From positions 9,308 to 73,307 of the forward strand of contig CBDIHP010000022.1 in NCBI GenBank assembly GCA_965279195.1: a stretch of DNA of 64,000 bases, in the 5' to 3' direction. This stretch comes from CBDIHP01 sp965279195 (GTDB taxonomy: Bacteria; Planctomycetota; Planctomycetia; Isosphaerales; Isosphaeraceae). The position numbers and the translations under genes are program-made. A model generated the notes under the pieces. That model searched no databases, had not been told where the DNA came from, and saw only the letters and a list, made by a program, of their open reading frames with translations. Shown here piece after piece: positions 25,179 through 34,816 of the stretch; position 1 is the first letter of the stretch, and each line of letters begins with the position of its first letter.

Positions 25179-25427
25179 TCAATCGTCCTTCCACGGGCCA
25201 CTGAACATGAGTGCGAAATAGCAGGCCGGCCAGACGGGGGCGGCATAGGGGATGAAGGCGAGGGACGTCACGAAGTGCATACCGCCGGGGTTGGCTGCCC
25301 AGTTGGCGGCGGCCCTGGCGGGGTTTGGGTGGATGAATCTCGCAGAGTAGGGGATCGAGAACGACCCGATGGTGAGGGTGTCCGCGATGACGCGGCGTCC
25401 CCGGTGGCGGTCGTTCCCCGTGGCCAT
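25179..25427 (-). CDS. possible small membrane protein
   Basis: The 82-residue frame has a moderately hydrophobic C-terminal region (GMHFVTSLAFIPYAAPVWPA, CYFALMFSGPW) compatible with one transmembrane helix. The N-terminal half is polar (SARFIHPNPARAAANWAANP). Codon bias is weaker than that of its neighbours and no ribosome binding site is clear. It is listed as possible only. No family is recognised. Confidence 0.35.
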   Translation of the reverse strand: MATGNDRHRGRRVIADTLTIGSFSIPYSARFIHPNPARAAANWAANPGGMHFVTSLAFIPYAAPVWPACYFALMFSGPWKDD

Positions 25428-25769
25428 CGCGATCCTCGATGCGGCTAAAGCAAGGGCTTTCAGCTCATGGGGTTGGCGAAGAGCCGGGGGCCGTCGAGGC
25501 CGACCCGCCAGACGCCGTATCCCCGCTCTTCGGGCGTGACGGCGAGGAACAAGATGCCCTCGCCCCGCGCAGGACGACGGGCCGGCGCGGGGAGCGGGCG
25601 GTCGCGGCGATCCTTGGAGCGTGAATCTTTACCCTGTCCGAAGGCTTGTTTTCTGCTGAAAACGGCCCTGCAACCAGGGTAAAGTTAGAGGCGATTAGCG
25701 CACGCGCACCGGTGCCGTCGCGGGCCCTAGGCGCCTCTCCGGGTCCCGGGTCGGCACCCGGCGGATCGG

Positions 25770-28700
25770 TCAGGATGACCACTCGCCGAGGGTGCTCAGC
25801 ACGATGACGACCGCCTCGATCCTCTTGCGATTCGTGCCGGTCGTGCCGGTCGCTTCCACCTGCTTCACGCCCGTCAGTTTGACGTCGCCGGCAAGCGAAG
25901 TCAGGTCAACGACCTCGCCCGAGGCCCTCAACACGTCGTCGCCGGCCGAGTCGGTGAGGATGGCCTTGTCGTTGCCGCCGTTGACGGCATTGATCTCGAC
26001 CTGGCCGAAGCCGGTGCCTCCGATCGTGAACGCGCCGTTGGTCAGGCTCGCCTGGCCGGGCGTGGCCGCGATCAGGTCGTCGCCGGCCGAGTCGGCCAGG
26101 ACGAGCTTGTCGCGGCCGCCCTGGGTCGAGCGGGCGCCGAGGATGTCGAAGCCGCTCGCCCTGACCTGATAGCTGGTCGCGTACATCCTCGCCGAGTACG
26201 GCGCGGCCTCGACGGTGTCGCGGTCGGCCGAGTCGAGGAACACGGCCGTGTCGTGGCCGATGCAAGAAGCCCCGTTCGCGGAGACCCACGGGAAGGCCAG
26301 GGCGGTCACGTCCAGTCCCGGCCCGACCAGTCGCGACGAGGCCGACGAGGCGATGAGCGTGTCGTCCCCCTGCGTGCCGGTCAGGTAGGCCCGGTCGGCC
26401 CCGCCGCCGGCGCCGTCGCCGACGACCGAGGTGAATCCGGTGGCGTGGAGGTCATAGCCCGCGCCCGAGAGTTCGTTGTCGTTCGGGCTAAGGCTGAGCT
26501 TGTCGTCCCCCTGGCTGCCGCTCAGGGTGGCGCGGTCCTTGCCGCCGGCCGAGGCGATGCCGTCGATCCGGGCGAACCCGGTCGCGTTCAGCGTGTAGCC
26601 ATTGCCCGACATCCGCGCCCCGGTGGGATTGCCGACGAAGCTGTCGTCGCCTGCCGAATCGTACAGAGAGGCCCGGTCGCTCGCCTGGCCGTTCGAGGTG
26701 CCGGTGACGCGGTCGAATCCCTTCACATAGTTATAGAAGGAATTGCCGTAGAGACGGGCGTCGGTCGGCGTGGCCTTGAAGGTGTCGTCGCCGGCCGAGT
26801 CGGTCAGGGTGGCGGAGTCGTCTCCGCCCGCGTTGGCGTAGCAATAGACGCGGTCGGACCCGGAGGTCGTCACATCGTACTCCGGCCCGACGAGGTGCTG
26901 GAAGGTCGGCGAGGCGCCGTAGACGTCGTTGCCGGTCGAGTCGTACAGATAGGCCCGGTCGCCCGCGCCGCCCTGGAAGACCACGGCGGCCGTGCCGTTC
27001 AGCTCGGCCCGCAGCAACGGAGAGACGAACGTCGAGGATCCCGGTGTGGCCGTGAACGATTCGGCGGCCGACGACCCGACGACCTTGACCAGGTCGTTCG
27101 TGCCGAGGTTGTCGAACGAGACGAGCGTGGCGGTGGTCGCGTCGAGCCTGGTGGCGACCCCGTTGACCGTGATGGTCCGGGCGCCGGCGTCGATCACGAT
27201 GAGGTCGGCGGCGTTGGTCCCGGAGAGGTCGATCTCCTTCTTGTAGGACACTTCCCCGGCGGCGGAGGTCCACTCGCCGAAGTCGTACTGGTAACCGACC
27301 TCGCCCGCCCGCAGCGCGATACCCGAGAAGATATCATTGCGCACCAGGCCGTTGCGGTCGATCGGGTGGGCCTGGCCGACGAACGAGCCGGCCGATTCGC
27401 GGCCGTCGAGGTAGCCGGCCGGCTGGGTCTCCTGGAGCCGGTACGTCCCCGGCCGGAGCCCGGCGAAGTTGTACGTCCCGTCGGCGAGGGTCCTGGTCGA
27501 GAGCGAGACCGAGGCACCCCGGTCGTCGGTGCCCGTCAACTGCACGACCACGCCGGGGATGCCGGCCTCGCCGTCCTGATAGCGGCGGTCGTGGTTGTCG
27601 TCGGCGTAGACCCGGCCCCGGGTGGTGCCCGGCTGGACCCGGCCCAGGGTGTAGTCGGCCGCGTTGTCGCCGGGCAGGATCGTGATGTCGGAGACCGAGC
27701 CGAGGTAGGCCGAGCCGCCGACGGTCCCCGCCGACGAGCCGCCGACGAGCGTGCCCTTGGTGCCGTCGGAGGACGTGATCCGGTACTTCCCGGCCGGGAC
27801 GTTCTCGAAGAAGACGCAGCCGTGGCCCGTCGAGGTCAGGGTCTGGCTGACGGACTTGCCGGTGAAATCGGTGCCGGTGAGCGTGATCGTGACGCCGCCC
27901 AGCGACGGGTCGGACGCGTCGATCTGGCCATTGGAATTCTTATCGAGGTACGCCGTGACGCCGACGCGAGCCGCCTTCGGCGCGGGGGCGACGTCGGTCG
28001 CCTTGACGGACGAGCCGCCGAGGTCGAGCACGGTGCCGCCGAAGGTGACGGTCACGTTCGAGGCCGTGCCGGGGGCGGTCGAGTAGAGCGAGGCGGCGTC
28101 GGAATTGGTGGCGTTGGCCGAGACGACCGAGCAGCGCACCTTGCTGTTGCCGGCCGCCCCGTTGCGGCTGTAGAGCCCGAAGACCGTGCCGCCATCGACG
28201 TCGAGCACGGCGTAGGAGTCGCCCGCCGCCATCGGGTACGACTTCCGGCCGTGGTACGAGCTGTTCGATTCGGCCTGGGAGGCGTCGAATGCGTCCGACG
28301 CGATGACGTGGCCGAGGTTGGTGTCGGTCAACGCCCGGCGGGCGGCCTCCTTGTTGAACGCGGGCGATCCGGGCTGGAGATACTCCATGCCCTGGAGGCT
28401 GACGATGGCGACCTCGCCGCTGGTTTTCACGTCATCGCGGAGGTAGTTGACCTGCACGCTCGGCGTGGAGCCGACCTTGAGCACGCCCGCGCCCAGGGAA
28501 CTGATTGCTGTGGCGGCGTCGGCCTGCTCCTTCTGGGTGGCGTAGGTGCCGATCGACTGGAAGGCGGTGGTCGCAACGAAGTTCTTCTGCGGGTTGAACA
28601 CTTCGGAAACGGGCGTGGCCTTGCCGCGTGCGCCCGTGACCTGGAAGACCATGTCGTTGTAGTCCTTGTCGCTCGACCCATCGAGGCGGAGGTCCTCGAA

Positions 28701-29642
28701 GGCGAACAGGCTGCCTTGGCCGTCGAGGTCTCCGACCTGGCCGAGGAGCTGGGTCGTGATCGTGTACGGGTTCGCGGCCGGCAGCGAGAACAGGGGCCTG
28801 AGCGATCCGGTCGCTCCGGCGGGATTCGCTGCCACCTGCTCGAACGTGCCGCTGGGCACGAGGATCGCGGCGAATGTGTCGCCGGGCGTCATCGCGAGCG
28901 TGTGCACGCCCTTGTATGTGCCGGTGTTGAAGTTGCCCTCCCACGGCGTCGTCGCGGTGAACTTGGCCGCCTCATTCTGGACCCGGATGGCGACGTGGCC
29001 CTGGGTGGTCTCGCTGAGCGCCCGGCGCGTGGCCTCCTTGATGTAATCGACCGAGCCGGGCGCGAGCTTCTCCATGCCCGTCAGGCTGAAGATCCCGAGC
29101 TGGCCCGCGTAGCCGGCACCCCGGTAGAGGTAGTCGATGCCGACCTTGCCGTTGGAGCCGACGCGGAACTTGCCGACCTCGGCCGCGGCGTCGGGGGCGT
29201 TGTAGCCGGGGCTGCCGACCATCAGGCTGGTGTTGACCACGCCGCCGCCGGTGGTGCTCCAGGTCGAGGTGGCGGTCGTCTTGTTGACGAACAGGTCGGT
29301 CCCCCCCTGCCCCGAGTAGGTCACCGCCTTGACCGAGCCGGCCGCGAAGATCTTCTCGATCGCCTGGCCGTTCGGCTCGCACTGGACCCGGGCGACGATC
29401 GTGGTCGTGTCGCTACTGGTAACCGGCAGGCCGTTGGCGTCGGGTGTGGTCTTCTCGGCGTAGTTGACCGTGGCGCGGTCGGCCCCGGTGTCGCCGACGA
29501 CGGCGAGCACGCCGTTGGCGTTGAGCGTGATCGACGCCGCCAGCAACTGGCGGCCTTCCATCACGTCGAACGCGGGCCGCCTCGCGTTCTTGTTGCGGCG
29601 GTTGCGGACGATGTGGCGGATCCGACGGTGGTCGCAATGCAT
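25770..29642 (-). CDS. large secreted repeat protein with DUF4114 and SdrD-B/Cna-B-like domains
   Basis: The 1290-residue protein has a basic N-terminus (RNRRNKNARRPAFDVMEGRQ) with the planctomycete MExRxLLA export/sorting motif. Residues ~225-350 and ~380-500 resemble DUF4114 (AMTPGDTFAAILVPSGTF; LRLDGSSDKDYNDMVFQVT). Two Cna-B/SdrD-like domains follow (~555-650 and ~670-770), with KNSNGQIDASDPSLGGVTIT and DGTYNFAGLRPGTYRLQETQ; these fold as prealbumin-like beta domains in surface proteins. The rest (~840-1270) consists of about ten ~45-residue repeats with L-x-D-S-A-G-D-D, similar to calcium-binding autotransporter-like repeats. It is an extracellular adhesin or matrix-type protein. Just upstream of the neighbouring flippase gene, transcribed in the same direction. 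Confidence 0.85.
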   Translation of the reverse strand: MHCDHRRIRHIVRNRRNKNARRPAFDVMEGRQLLAASITLNANGVLAVVGDTGADRATVNYAEKTTPDANGLPVTSSDTTTIVARVQCEPNGQAIEKIFAAGSVKAVTYSGQGGTDLFVNKTTATSTWSTTGGGVVNTSLMVGSPGYNAPDAAAEVGKFRVGSNGKVGIDYLYRGAGYAGQLGIFSLTGMEKLAPGSVDYIKEATRRALSETTQGHVAIRVQNEAAKFTATTPWEGNFNTGTYKGVHTLAMTPGDTFAAILVPSGTFEQVAANPAGATGSLRPLFSLPAANPYTITTQLLGQVGDLDGQGSLFAFEDLRLDGSSDKDYNDMVFQVTGARGKATPVSEVFNPQKNFVATTAFQSIGTYATQKEQADAATAISSLGAGVLKVGSTPSVQVNYLRDDVKTSGEVAIVSLQGMEYLQPGSPAFNKEAARRALTDTNLGHVIASDAFDASQAESNSSYHGRKSYPMAAGDSYAVLDVDGGTVFGLYSRNGAAGNSKVRCSVVSANATNSDAASLYSTAPGTASNVTVTFGGTVLDLGGSSVKATDVAPAPKAARVGVTAYLDKNSNGQIDASDPSLGGVTITLTGTDFTGKSVSQTLTSTGHGCVFFENVPAGKYRITSSDGTKGTLVGGSSAGTVGGSAYLGSVSDITILPGDNAADYTLGRVQPGTTRGRVYADDNHDRRYQDGEAGIPGVVVQLTGTDDRGASVSLSTRTLADGTYNFAGLRPGTYRLQETQPAGYLDGRESAGSFVGQAHPIDRNGLVRNDIFSGIALRAGEVGYQYDFGEWTSAAGEVSYKKEIDLSGTNAADLIVIDAGARTITVNGVATRLDATTATLVSFDNLGTNDLVKVVGSSAAESFTATPGSSTFVSPLLRAELNGTAAVVFQGGAGDRAYLYDSTGNDVYGASPTFQHLVGPEYDVTTSGSDRVYCYANAGGDDSATLTDSAGDDTFKATPTDARLYGNSFYNYVKGFDRVTGTSNGQASDRASLYDSAGDDSFVGNPTGARMSGNGYTLNATGFARIDGIASAGGKDRATLSGSQGDDKLSLSPNDNELSGAGYDLHATGFTSVVGDGAGGGADRAYLTGTQGDDTLIASSASSRLVGPGLDVTALAFPWVSANGASCIGHDTAVFLDSADRDTVEAAPYSARMYATSYQVRASGFDILGARSTQGGRDKLVLADSAGDDLIAATPGQASLTNGAFTIGGTGFGQVEINAVNGGNDKAILTDSAGDDVLRASGEVVDLTSLAGDVKLTGVKQVEATGTTGTNRKRIEAVVIVLSTLGEWSS

Positions 29643-29796
29643 GGGATGAGAGGTCCTGGAAATCGTTGAGAGAGAATCAAACTTCGAGCGATGCGCGGGA
29701 GGGATGCTGCCAGCGTCAGAGCATCCGGCGAAGACCGCCTCGTCCAGCGCGGGGTGTACGGGGTCGAGAAGACGAGATCCCCGGGCATGCCTGGGA

Positions 29797-30750
29797 TCAA
29801 CCGAAGAAAATTTGTTTCTGCATGCGGTCCGGCAGCCCGGTGGCGGCGATCAGGGCGAAGCCGGCGATCTCGGCGACGACCTGGACGAGCCGCCATGCGA
29901 GTGCGACGGCCAGCGCGGTCTCGCCTCCGATCCATGGGGCGAGCAAGGCGGCGAGGCAGGCCTCGCGGACGACCAGCCCGCCGGGGGCGAAGATCGCGAA
30001 GAATCCCGCGAGCCAGGCGGCGGCGTTCGCGGCGAGGATCGTGATCAGCGGGCAACTCGTCCCGCGGGGGACGCTCCAGACGACCGGGGCGAGCGCCAGG
30101 CCGTTGAAGACGGCCATCGCCACGTAGAAGGCGAACGGGGGGACGATCCGTCGGGGGCGGAGGTGGCTCGCACGCAGCGAGTCGAGCCGGTCCAGCAGCC
30201 CCCGGGACTTGCGGCGGAACCGATCGGTCCGCAGCACAGCAACGACGGCCGCGGTCGCCAGGCCCGTTGCGACGACGAGACGTGCGGGCGTGGCCAGCTC
30301 GACCAGCCACAGCGGGACCGGCGGCGGGCGGAAGTCGCCGAGAATCCAACCCAGTGCGGCCAGGAGCGTCCAGGACGCGACCGTGATCGCCAGCTCCAGC
30401 ACGACGCTCGCGGCGACCTTCGGCCCGTCCAGGCCGCGTCGCGTCGCGAGCAACGCCCGCGAGCCGAATGCCCAGACGCTCCCCGGCAGCCAGCGGCAGG
30501 CCTCCGACGCCAGCCAGATCCGCGCCCCCGCGATCGGCTCGACCGGCTCCCCGAGGGCCCCCAGCACGAGGCCCCAGCCCGAAGCGTTGATGGAGCGATA
30601 GGCGAGGCTGAGGATCAGGCAGATGCCGAGCGCCCCCGGGCTCAGCCGACCCGCCGCCTCCAGCATGGTACCCCCATGCGTCGCGAGCCCCCGCGCCATC
30701 ATCGCTGCTATGCCCACCCCCACCGCGATCACCGCCACCCGAGCACGCAT
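29797..30750 (-). CDS. flippase-like membrane protein of the LPG-synthase TM (UPF0104) family
   Basis: The 317-residue protein has about eight transmembrane segments, with the family hallmarks RSINASGWGLVLGALGEPV (helix 3), EACRWLPGSVWAFGSRALL and WLAGFFAIFAPGGLVVREAC, the last being the conserved G-G-x-x-x-R-E. Such proteins resemble the membrane domain of MprF and act in lipid-linked glycan or phospholipid transport in glycosyltransferase clusters. The ATG before RARVAVIAVGVG has GGGGGTGAG upstream; an earlier GTG-type start would add 55 non-native residues. It sits downstream of two glycosyltransferase genes on the same strand and may be co-transcribed. Confidence 0.85.
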   Translation of the reverse strand: MRARVAVIAVGVGIAAMMARGLATHGGTMLEAAGRLSPGALGICLILSLAYRSINASGWGLVLGALGEPVEPIAGARIWLASEACRWLPGSVWAFGSRALLATRRGLDGPKVAASVVLELAITVASWTLLAALGWILGDFRPPPVPLWLVELATPARLVVATGLATAAVVAVLRTDRFRRKSRGLLDRLDSLRASHLRPRRIVPPFAFYVAMAVFNGLALAPVVWSVPRGTSCPLITILAANAAAWLAGFFAIFAPGGLVVREACLAALLAPWIGGETALAVALAWRLVQVVAEIAGFALIAATGLPDRMQKQIFFG

Positions 30751-30926
30751 CTCACCCCCTTCGTGATTGCACCATCGAAGCCCTGCCGGCGAGAGTACGG
30801 TGGCGTGCGGGCCGTCCGCGGCCAACCTCTCCGACATCGAGACCGGCCGCATGGGAGGTTTGTTCGGTCGACCGCCCTCGACAGTAGCCTTGGCCGCGGA
30901 CGGCCCACACCCCACCCTGCCGGGGA

Positions 30927-32192
30927 TTAACCGTTAGTGAAGCCCACCAGTCGGCGACGTCGGGCCTTTGACACGCCCCGGTCGGAGATGGCGGCGCGGT
31001 AGACGTCTTCGAGCGTGTCGGTGATCCGCTCCCAGCAGAAGTGCTGCTGGGCGTAGGCCAGGCCCGAGGCGGCGAGCGTCTCGGCCCGGTCGGGATCGCC
31101 CAGGATCTGCAGGATCGCATGGGCGAGCGCCGACGGGTTCTTCTCGGGCACGAGCAGGCCCGTGTGATTGTGCTTCACGACGTCGGTGATCCCGCCGACG
31201 CCGCAGGCCACCACCGGCCGGCCGTGGCAGAAGGCCTCGATCGGGCCGACGCCCAGGCCCTCGGTGTCGCCGTTGTCGTCGATCACGGACGGGTTGATAT
31301 AAACGTCGCAGGCCGCGTAGAGCGAGTCGAGCGTGTCCTGATCGACGAACCCGTGGAACTTCACCGCGTCGCCGAGGTTGAGGCCCTTCACCAGGGCTTC
31401 CAGCGTCGCCTTCTGGTCGCCGCCGCCGGTGATTTCGAGGACGGCCTTGCGGGACTTGAGGATCTCGGGCATGGCCCGGATCAGGTATTCCACCCCCTTC
31501 CTCTGGATGAGCCGCCCGGTGAACAGGATGCGGGACACCTCGTTGCGCGGCAGCGGGCTGGGGCGGCCGAGGACGGTCGTGCCGTAGGGGACGACCGCCG
31601 ACTCGCAGCCCGAGATCCCCTTCACCTCATTCGCCGTGTGCGTGCTGTTGCAGATGATCTTATCCGACCCGACGAGGGCCGAGCGGAGCAGCGGGCGGAC
31701 CCACTTCTTGCGCCGGGCCAGGGCGAACTCGGCCCCGTGGCAGTTGGTCACCACCGGGGCACCGCCGGCGAGCCGGGCGGCCGCGGCGATCGCACCGTGC
31801 GGGAAGGGCCAGTGCGAGTGGATCACGTCGAACCCCTCGCGGACCGCCAGCTGCGCGGCGGCCAGCGAGCCCATCGCGACGTACGGCAGGCCGAGGACTT
31901 GCTTGAACGGGTTCTTGAGCTTGTTGGGCGCCCCCTGCTCGTGGGTCAGGTTCTCGTACCCTTTCGGGGCGTAGCGGAAGCGGTTGACGCTGACGCCGTC
32001 GATCTCGTGGCTCTTCATCCCTTCATACGAGGGGGCCAGCACCGTGACACGGTGGCCGCGATTGGTGAGCCGGCGGACCGACTCGCGGAGCCAGGGCACC
32101 GCGTAGTCCCCCTCGTGCCGGGGGTAGGTCGAGCCGATGACGCAGATCTTGAGGCGGGAGGTCGTCCGCTGGGTCTTCTCGCAACCGGCCAT
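30927..32192 (-). CDS. glycosyltransferase family 4 (GT-B)
   Basis: The 421-residue protein shows the GT-B pattern: N-terminal KICVIGSTYPRHEGDYAVPW, HSHWPFPHGAIAAAARLAGG, then the linker and the C-terminal nucleotide-sugar domain with ILFTGRLIQRKGVEYLIRAM, LEITGGGDQKATLEALVKGL, GFVDQDTLDSLYAACDVYI, and the E-x7-E-type EGLGVGPIEAFCHGRPVVAC, with G-G-I-x-D-V-V. It uses an NDP-sugar to extend a lipid-linked or secreted glycan in the cytoplasm. The ATG is followed by AGCEKTQR; start not otherwise confirmed. It lies 108 bases after the GT2 gene and upstream of the flippase-like gene. Confidence 0.9.
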   Translation of the reverse strand: MAGCEKTQRTTSRLKICVIGSTYPRHEGDYAVPWLRESVRRLTNRGHRVTVLAPSYEGMKSHEIDGVSVNRFRYAPKGYENLTHEQGAPNKLKNPFKQVLGLPYVAMGSLAAAQLAVREGFDVIHSHWPFPHGAIAAAARLAGGAPVVTNCHGAEFALARRKKWVRPLLRSALVGSDKIICNSTHTANEVKGISGCESAVVPYGTTVLGRPSPLPRNEVSRILFTGRLIQRKGVEYLIRAMPEILKSRKAVLEITGGGDQKATLEALVKGLNLGDAVKFHGFVDQDTLDSLYAACDVYINPSVIDDNGDTEGLGVGPIEAFCHGRPVVACGVGGITDVVKHNHTGLLVPEKNPSALAHAILQILGDPDRAETLAASGLAYAQQHFCWERITDTLEDVYRAAISDRGVSKARRRRLVGFTNG

Positions 32193-32300
32193 GATCGAAT
32201 TCGTCCTGAAGGCTCGGGGCGTGGGGCGATCGCTCCGGCCCGGTCAATTGCCCGGGCCGGCTCACGAGGTTGATCGGAAAAGTGTGCGATCGGCTCCGCC

Positions 32301-33353
32301 TCAGCGGCCCATGTACCCGGTCGGCAGGGTGGTCGGGCGGATGTCGTCGTCGGGCCGCGAGGTGTCCTCGACGATCGGCAGGGTCCAGGAAGTCTGGAGG
32401 CCGCCGCGGATGATCAGCTCGGAGAGCAGGCCGCAGGCGAAGCTGATCAGCCCCGCCTGGAGGAAGATCAGCCCCGCGACGATCCCCGTCGCGCCGATCG
32501 CCGGGTTCAGGAACAGGCCGACGAAGCCCGCGAGGAGTGTCGGTAGGCCGACGACCGTGCAGCCCGCGACGATCGCTCCCAGGAAGTGCGACGGCCGCTC
32601 GCGGTACTTCCGCAGGAAGCCGACCGTGATCATGTCCATGAACCCGCGGATGAACCGCTCGATCCCGTACTTGCTCACCCCGTGGACCCGCGGGTGGTGC
32701 TGGACGACGATCTCGGTGCTCTTGAACCCGTTGATGGCCGACAGGGCCGGGACCATCCGGTGCAGTTCCCCGTGGAGCGTGAGGGCCTTGGCCACCTCGG
32801 CCCGATAGCACTTGAAGCCGCAGTTGTGGTCGTGCAGGTTCACGCCCGAGAACTTGCTGAGCATCCTGTTGAAGACCCGGCTCGGCAGGACCTTGTGCCA
32901 GGGGTCGTGCCGGACCTTCTTCCAGCCGCTCACCAGGTCGTAGCCCTCGGCGAGCTTCTCGAGGAAGCGGTGGATCTCGGCCGGGTCGTCCTGGAGGTCG
33001 GCGTCCATCGTGAAGATGACCCGGCCGTTGGCCGCCCGGTAGCCGGCGGTCAGGGCGGCGGCCTTGCCGCAGTTGCGGCGGAACCGCAGGCCCCGGACCC
33101 GCGAGGGGTCGCGTTCGACCAGCGACTCGATCGCCTGCCAGGAGTCGTCCGTGCTGCCGTCGTCGATGAAGATGTACTCGATCGCTGTCTCCGGGCCGAA
33201 CTCGTCGGAGATCCGCTCGTAGAGTTCGACGATCGTCTCCTGCTCGTCCTTGAGGGGGATGATGAAGCTGACGTCGACAGGCCGCGTGCCGGCCGAGTTG
33301 GGGTCGGTCTCATCGGAGCCATCGAATACGCGATTTTCGACGGACATGATCAT
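32301..33353 (-). CDS. glycosyltransferase family 2, polyprenyl-phosphate sugar transferase type
   Basis: The ~350-residue protein has a GT-A domain: VSFIIPLKDEQETIVELYER, FIDDGSTDDSWQAIE, RFRRNCGKAAALTAGYRAAN, and the D-A-D metal site in VIFTMDADLQDDPAEIHRF, followed by GFKCYRAEVAKAL and HHPRVHGVSKYGIERFIRG. Two C-terminal transmembrane helices (LGAIVAGCTVVGLPTLLAGF, IVAGLIFLQAGLISFACGLL) place it with DpmI/ArnC/GtrB-like enzymes that transfer sugar to undecaprenyl phosphate. The start is ambiguous: TTG at 33377, ATG at 33353 or ATG at 33347. I chose 33353. Together with the GT4 and flippase-like genes it makes a plausible glycan module. Confidence 0.85.
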   Translation of the reverse strand: MIMSVENRVFDGSDETDPNSAGTRPVDVSFIIPLKDEQETIVELYERISDEFGPETAIEYIFIDDGSTDDSWQAIESLVERDPSRVRGLRFRRNCGKAAALTAGYRAANGRVIFTMDADLQDDPAEIHRFLEKLAEGYDLVSGWKKVRHDPWHKVLPSRVFNRMLSKFSGVNLHDHNCGFKCYRAEVAKALTLHGELHRMVPALSAINGFKSTEIVVQHHPRVHGVSKYGIERFIRGFMDMITVGFLRKYRERPSHFLGAIVAGCTVVGLPTLLAGFVGLFLNPAIGATGIVAGLIFLQAGLISFACGLLSELIIRGGLQTSWTLPIVEDTSRPDDDIRPTTLPTGYMGR

Positions 33354-33426
33354 GCTGATGTGCTCGAACTGGGTCAAAGCGCATGGAGTTCATCATTTTG
33401 CACTCTGTTATTTAATAGCTGGACCT

Positions 33427-33552
33427 CCCGAGAACCGGACAGGCGCATGGATGAAGATGTCGCCGATATCGCACGACATGAATAACATATCTCGAACCGG
33501 ACAGGCACACGGATGGAGATGTTGCCGATATCGCACGACATCGATAATACAC
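33427..33552. repeat. tandem duplication, two ~63-bp units
   Basis: Two units, each containing GAACCGGACAGGC, GGATG(A/G)AGATGT, GCCGATATCGCACGACAT and ATAA, stand head to tail. They lie in non-coding sequence upstream of the GT2 gene and could be regulatory. Confidence 0.8.
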
Positions 33553-34267
33553 CTCCTGTAAGGACCCACAGGGGCGGCTGCTCGGGCGACGGAGCCGGGC
33601 ACGGTGACGTTCCCGCTCATCGAGCGGGTTGCGTCGAGCTCGGGAATCGCGATCCGAGGGCGACGACAAATCTCGCGATGTGTCCGGACGTTCGGAGCTT
33701 TCCGTAGAAGCTGAGGATTCGTTGCAAGGGCAAGGTTCGGCGGCGGGAGTCGACCTCGGCGAACGGCCCTGCAGCCAGGCCAAAGGCTGCCCGTTGTCCG
33801 CCTCCCGCTCGCGTTCGCGGAGGGCGCAAGCTCGTCGGTAGGCCTCATACCCGGTCGCCCAGGTTTTAACGCTGCTTGGCCGTGAGGTCGGGCGATGGAA
33901 CTTGATGGCACCGGGCCACATTTCCAGCTGGACGACGGCGGGATAACACCCGGATGACCGAAGGACTTCATTCCGCAGCCACGATTCACTGCAAACCTAC
34001 CGGCTTCCAGCCCGTGATGGTTCAGTTTCGGGCTGGAGAGGCTTCTCGTGCCGTCAAGGACTTGAGCTATATCTGCAACACCCGGCAGGAACGCCACACG
34101 TCCGGATATCGCCTAGATACGAATTATCGGTGCGATCTGGTGCGTAGCTTCCGCCCCGGCCAAAGTGGAAACCCCAAACAAACAAGTTATTTGTGAACTG
34201 ATGTAGAGTCATAACATCAGTCTAATGCCCACGAAGACACGACGCTGGCGAGTGCCAGGGCCGCGCG
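33553..34267. other. no clear gene; holds a structured-RNA-like copy
   Basis: A minus-strand frame starting at 33921 (MWPGAIKFHRPTSRP, then GYEAYRRACALREREREADN) has a slightly protein-like first third only, and may be debris of a gene. The only firm feature is the structured element at 33953-34040. Confidence 0.4.
33953..34040 (-). ncRNA. candidate structured RNA / mobile-element end, copy 2
   Basis: On the minus strand: CCAGCCCG-AAACTGAACC..., GGCT-GGA-AGCC hairpin, CGGTAGGTTTGCAG, GAATCGTGGC and AATGAAGTCC. Matches copy 1 over the conserved blocks GAAGCCGGTAGGTT and AATCGTGGCT. An extra CCAGCCCG/CGGGCTGG helix can form upstream. Confidence 0.5.
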
Positions 34268-34510
34268 TTACTGCGGTTGGCATCGGTGTTCTTCACTTGC
34301 GTGGATCATCATTCCGCGAGCCGCCGAATGGATTGACATAGGCTGGGTCTTCAGCCCGAACAGAGTGACCGACTGATCCCTGAAATATCTCGCCGTGGTG
34401 GGCCCCGGCGCGAGCAGCTCGATCAGTCTCCGATGATCCGCCATGCCCGCCAGGGACCAGTCGCTGCCGTTGCGCCAAATCAGGATATGTGCGGGAGCAG
34501 GAGCGTTCAA
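34268..34510 (-). CDS. possible small hypothetical protein
   Basis: The 80-residue frame starts MNAPAPAHILIWRNGSDWSL, then DHRRLIELLAPGPTTARYFR. It is 24 bases downstream of the three-gene operon and in the same orientation, so it could be its last member. Composition is only moderately protein-like and no family is recognised. Confidence 0.35.
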   Translation of the reverse strand: MNAPAPAHILIWRNGSDWSLAGMADHRRLIELLAPGPTTARYFRDQSVTLFGLKTQPMSIHSAARGMMIHASEEHRCQPQ

Positions 34511-34534
34511 CGCCGGATCGGAGATCGCGTACGG

Positions 34535-34816
34535 TCAATCCTGCCGGGTGCGAGGCCGGCGGATGTCCGCCAGCGTCATCGCCCCCGAATGAACGGCCAC
34601 GGCGAGGATCGAGCCGACGTCGAAGCGGAAGGGCAGCGCGTCCCACCAGCCGACCTCGACGTCGACCTCGATGTCGGGGAAGGCGACCCGCAGCGTGACC
34701 CCGGCGGCGGTCCGCCGGCGGGCCAGGACCACGCCGTCGAGGCGGCTGAAGGCCCGGGGCGGCCTCCCGCCGGGTGCGTCGCCCGGGCCCCATGGGATGT
34801 CCAGGTGGATGGTCAT
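34535..34816 (-). CDS. small protein of the PWGP/WxDAL paralogous family, copy A
   Basis: The 93-residue protein starts MTIHLDIPWGPGDAPG, then AFSRLDGVVLARRRTAAGVT, VDVEVGWWDALPFRFDVGSI, ending LADIRRPRTRQD. Two relatives lie at 62987-63316 and 63419-63676; all share P-W-G-P near the N-terminus, W-x-D-A-L-x-x-R-F-x-x-G-x-x-L near the C-terminus and a final L-x-x-I-R. The predicted fold is beta-rich. No outside family was recognised. The ATG overlaps the previous gene's TGA (ATGA), so it is translationally coupled to it. There is no signal peptide or membrane helix. Confidence 0.7.
   Translation of the reverse strand: MTIHLDIPWGPGDAPGGRPPRAFSRLDGVVLARRRTAAGVTLRVAFPDIEVDVEVGWWDALPFRFDVGSILAVAVHSGAMTLADIRRPRTRQD

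Noticed and set aside
26253..29669. A very long plus-strand open frame opposite the 25770 gene
   Set aside because: It mirrors the GC3 pattern of the real minus-strand gene; the sequence is a valine/arginine/glycine-rich shadow with no domains, whereas the minus strand gives clear domains.
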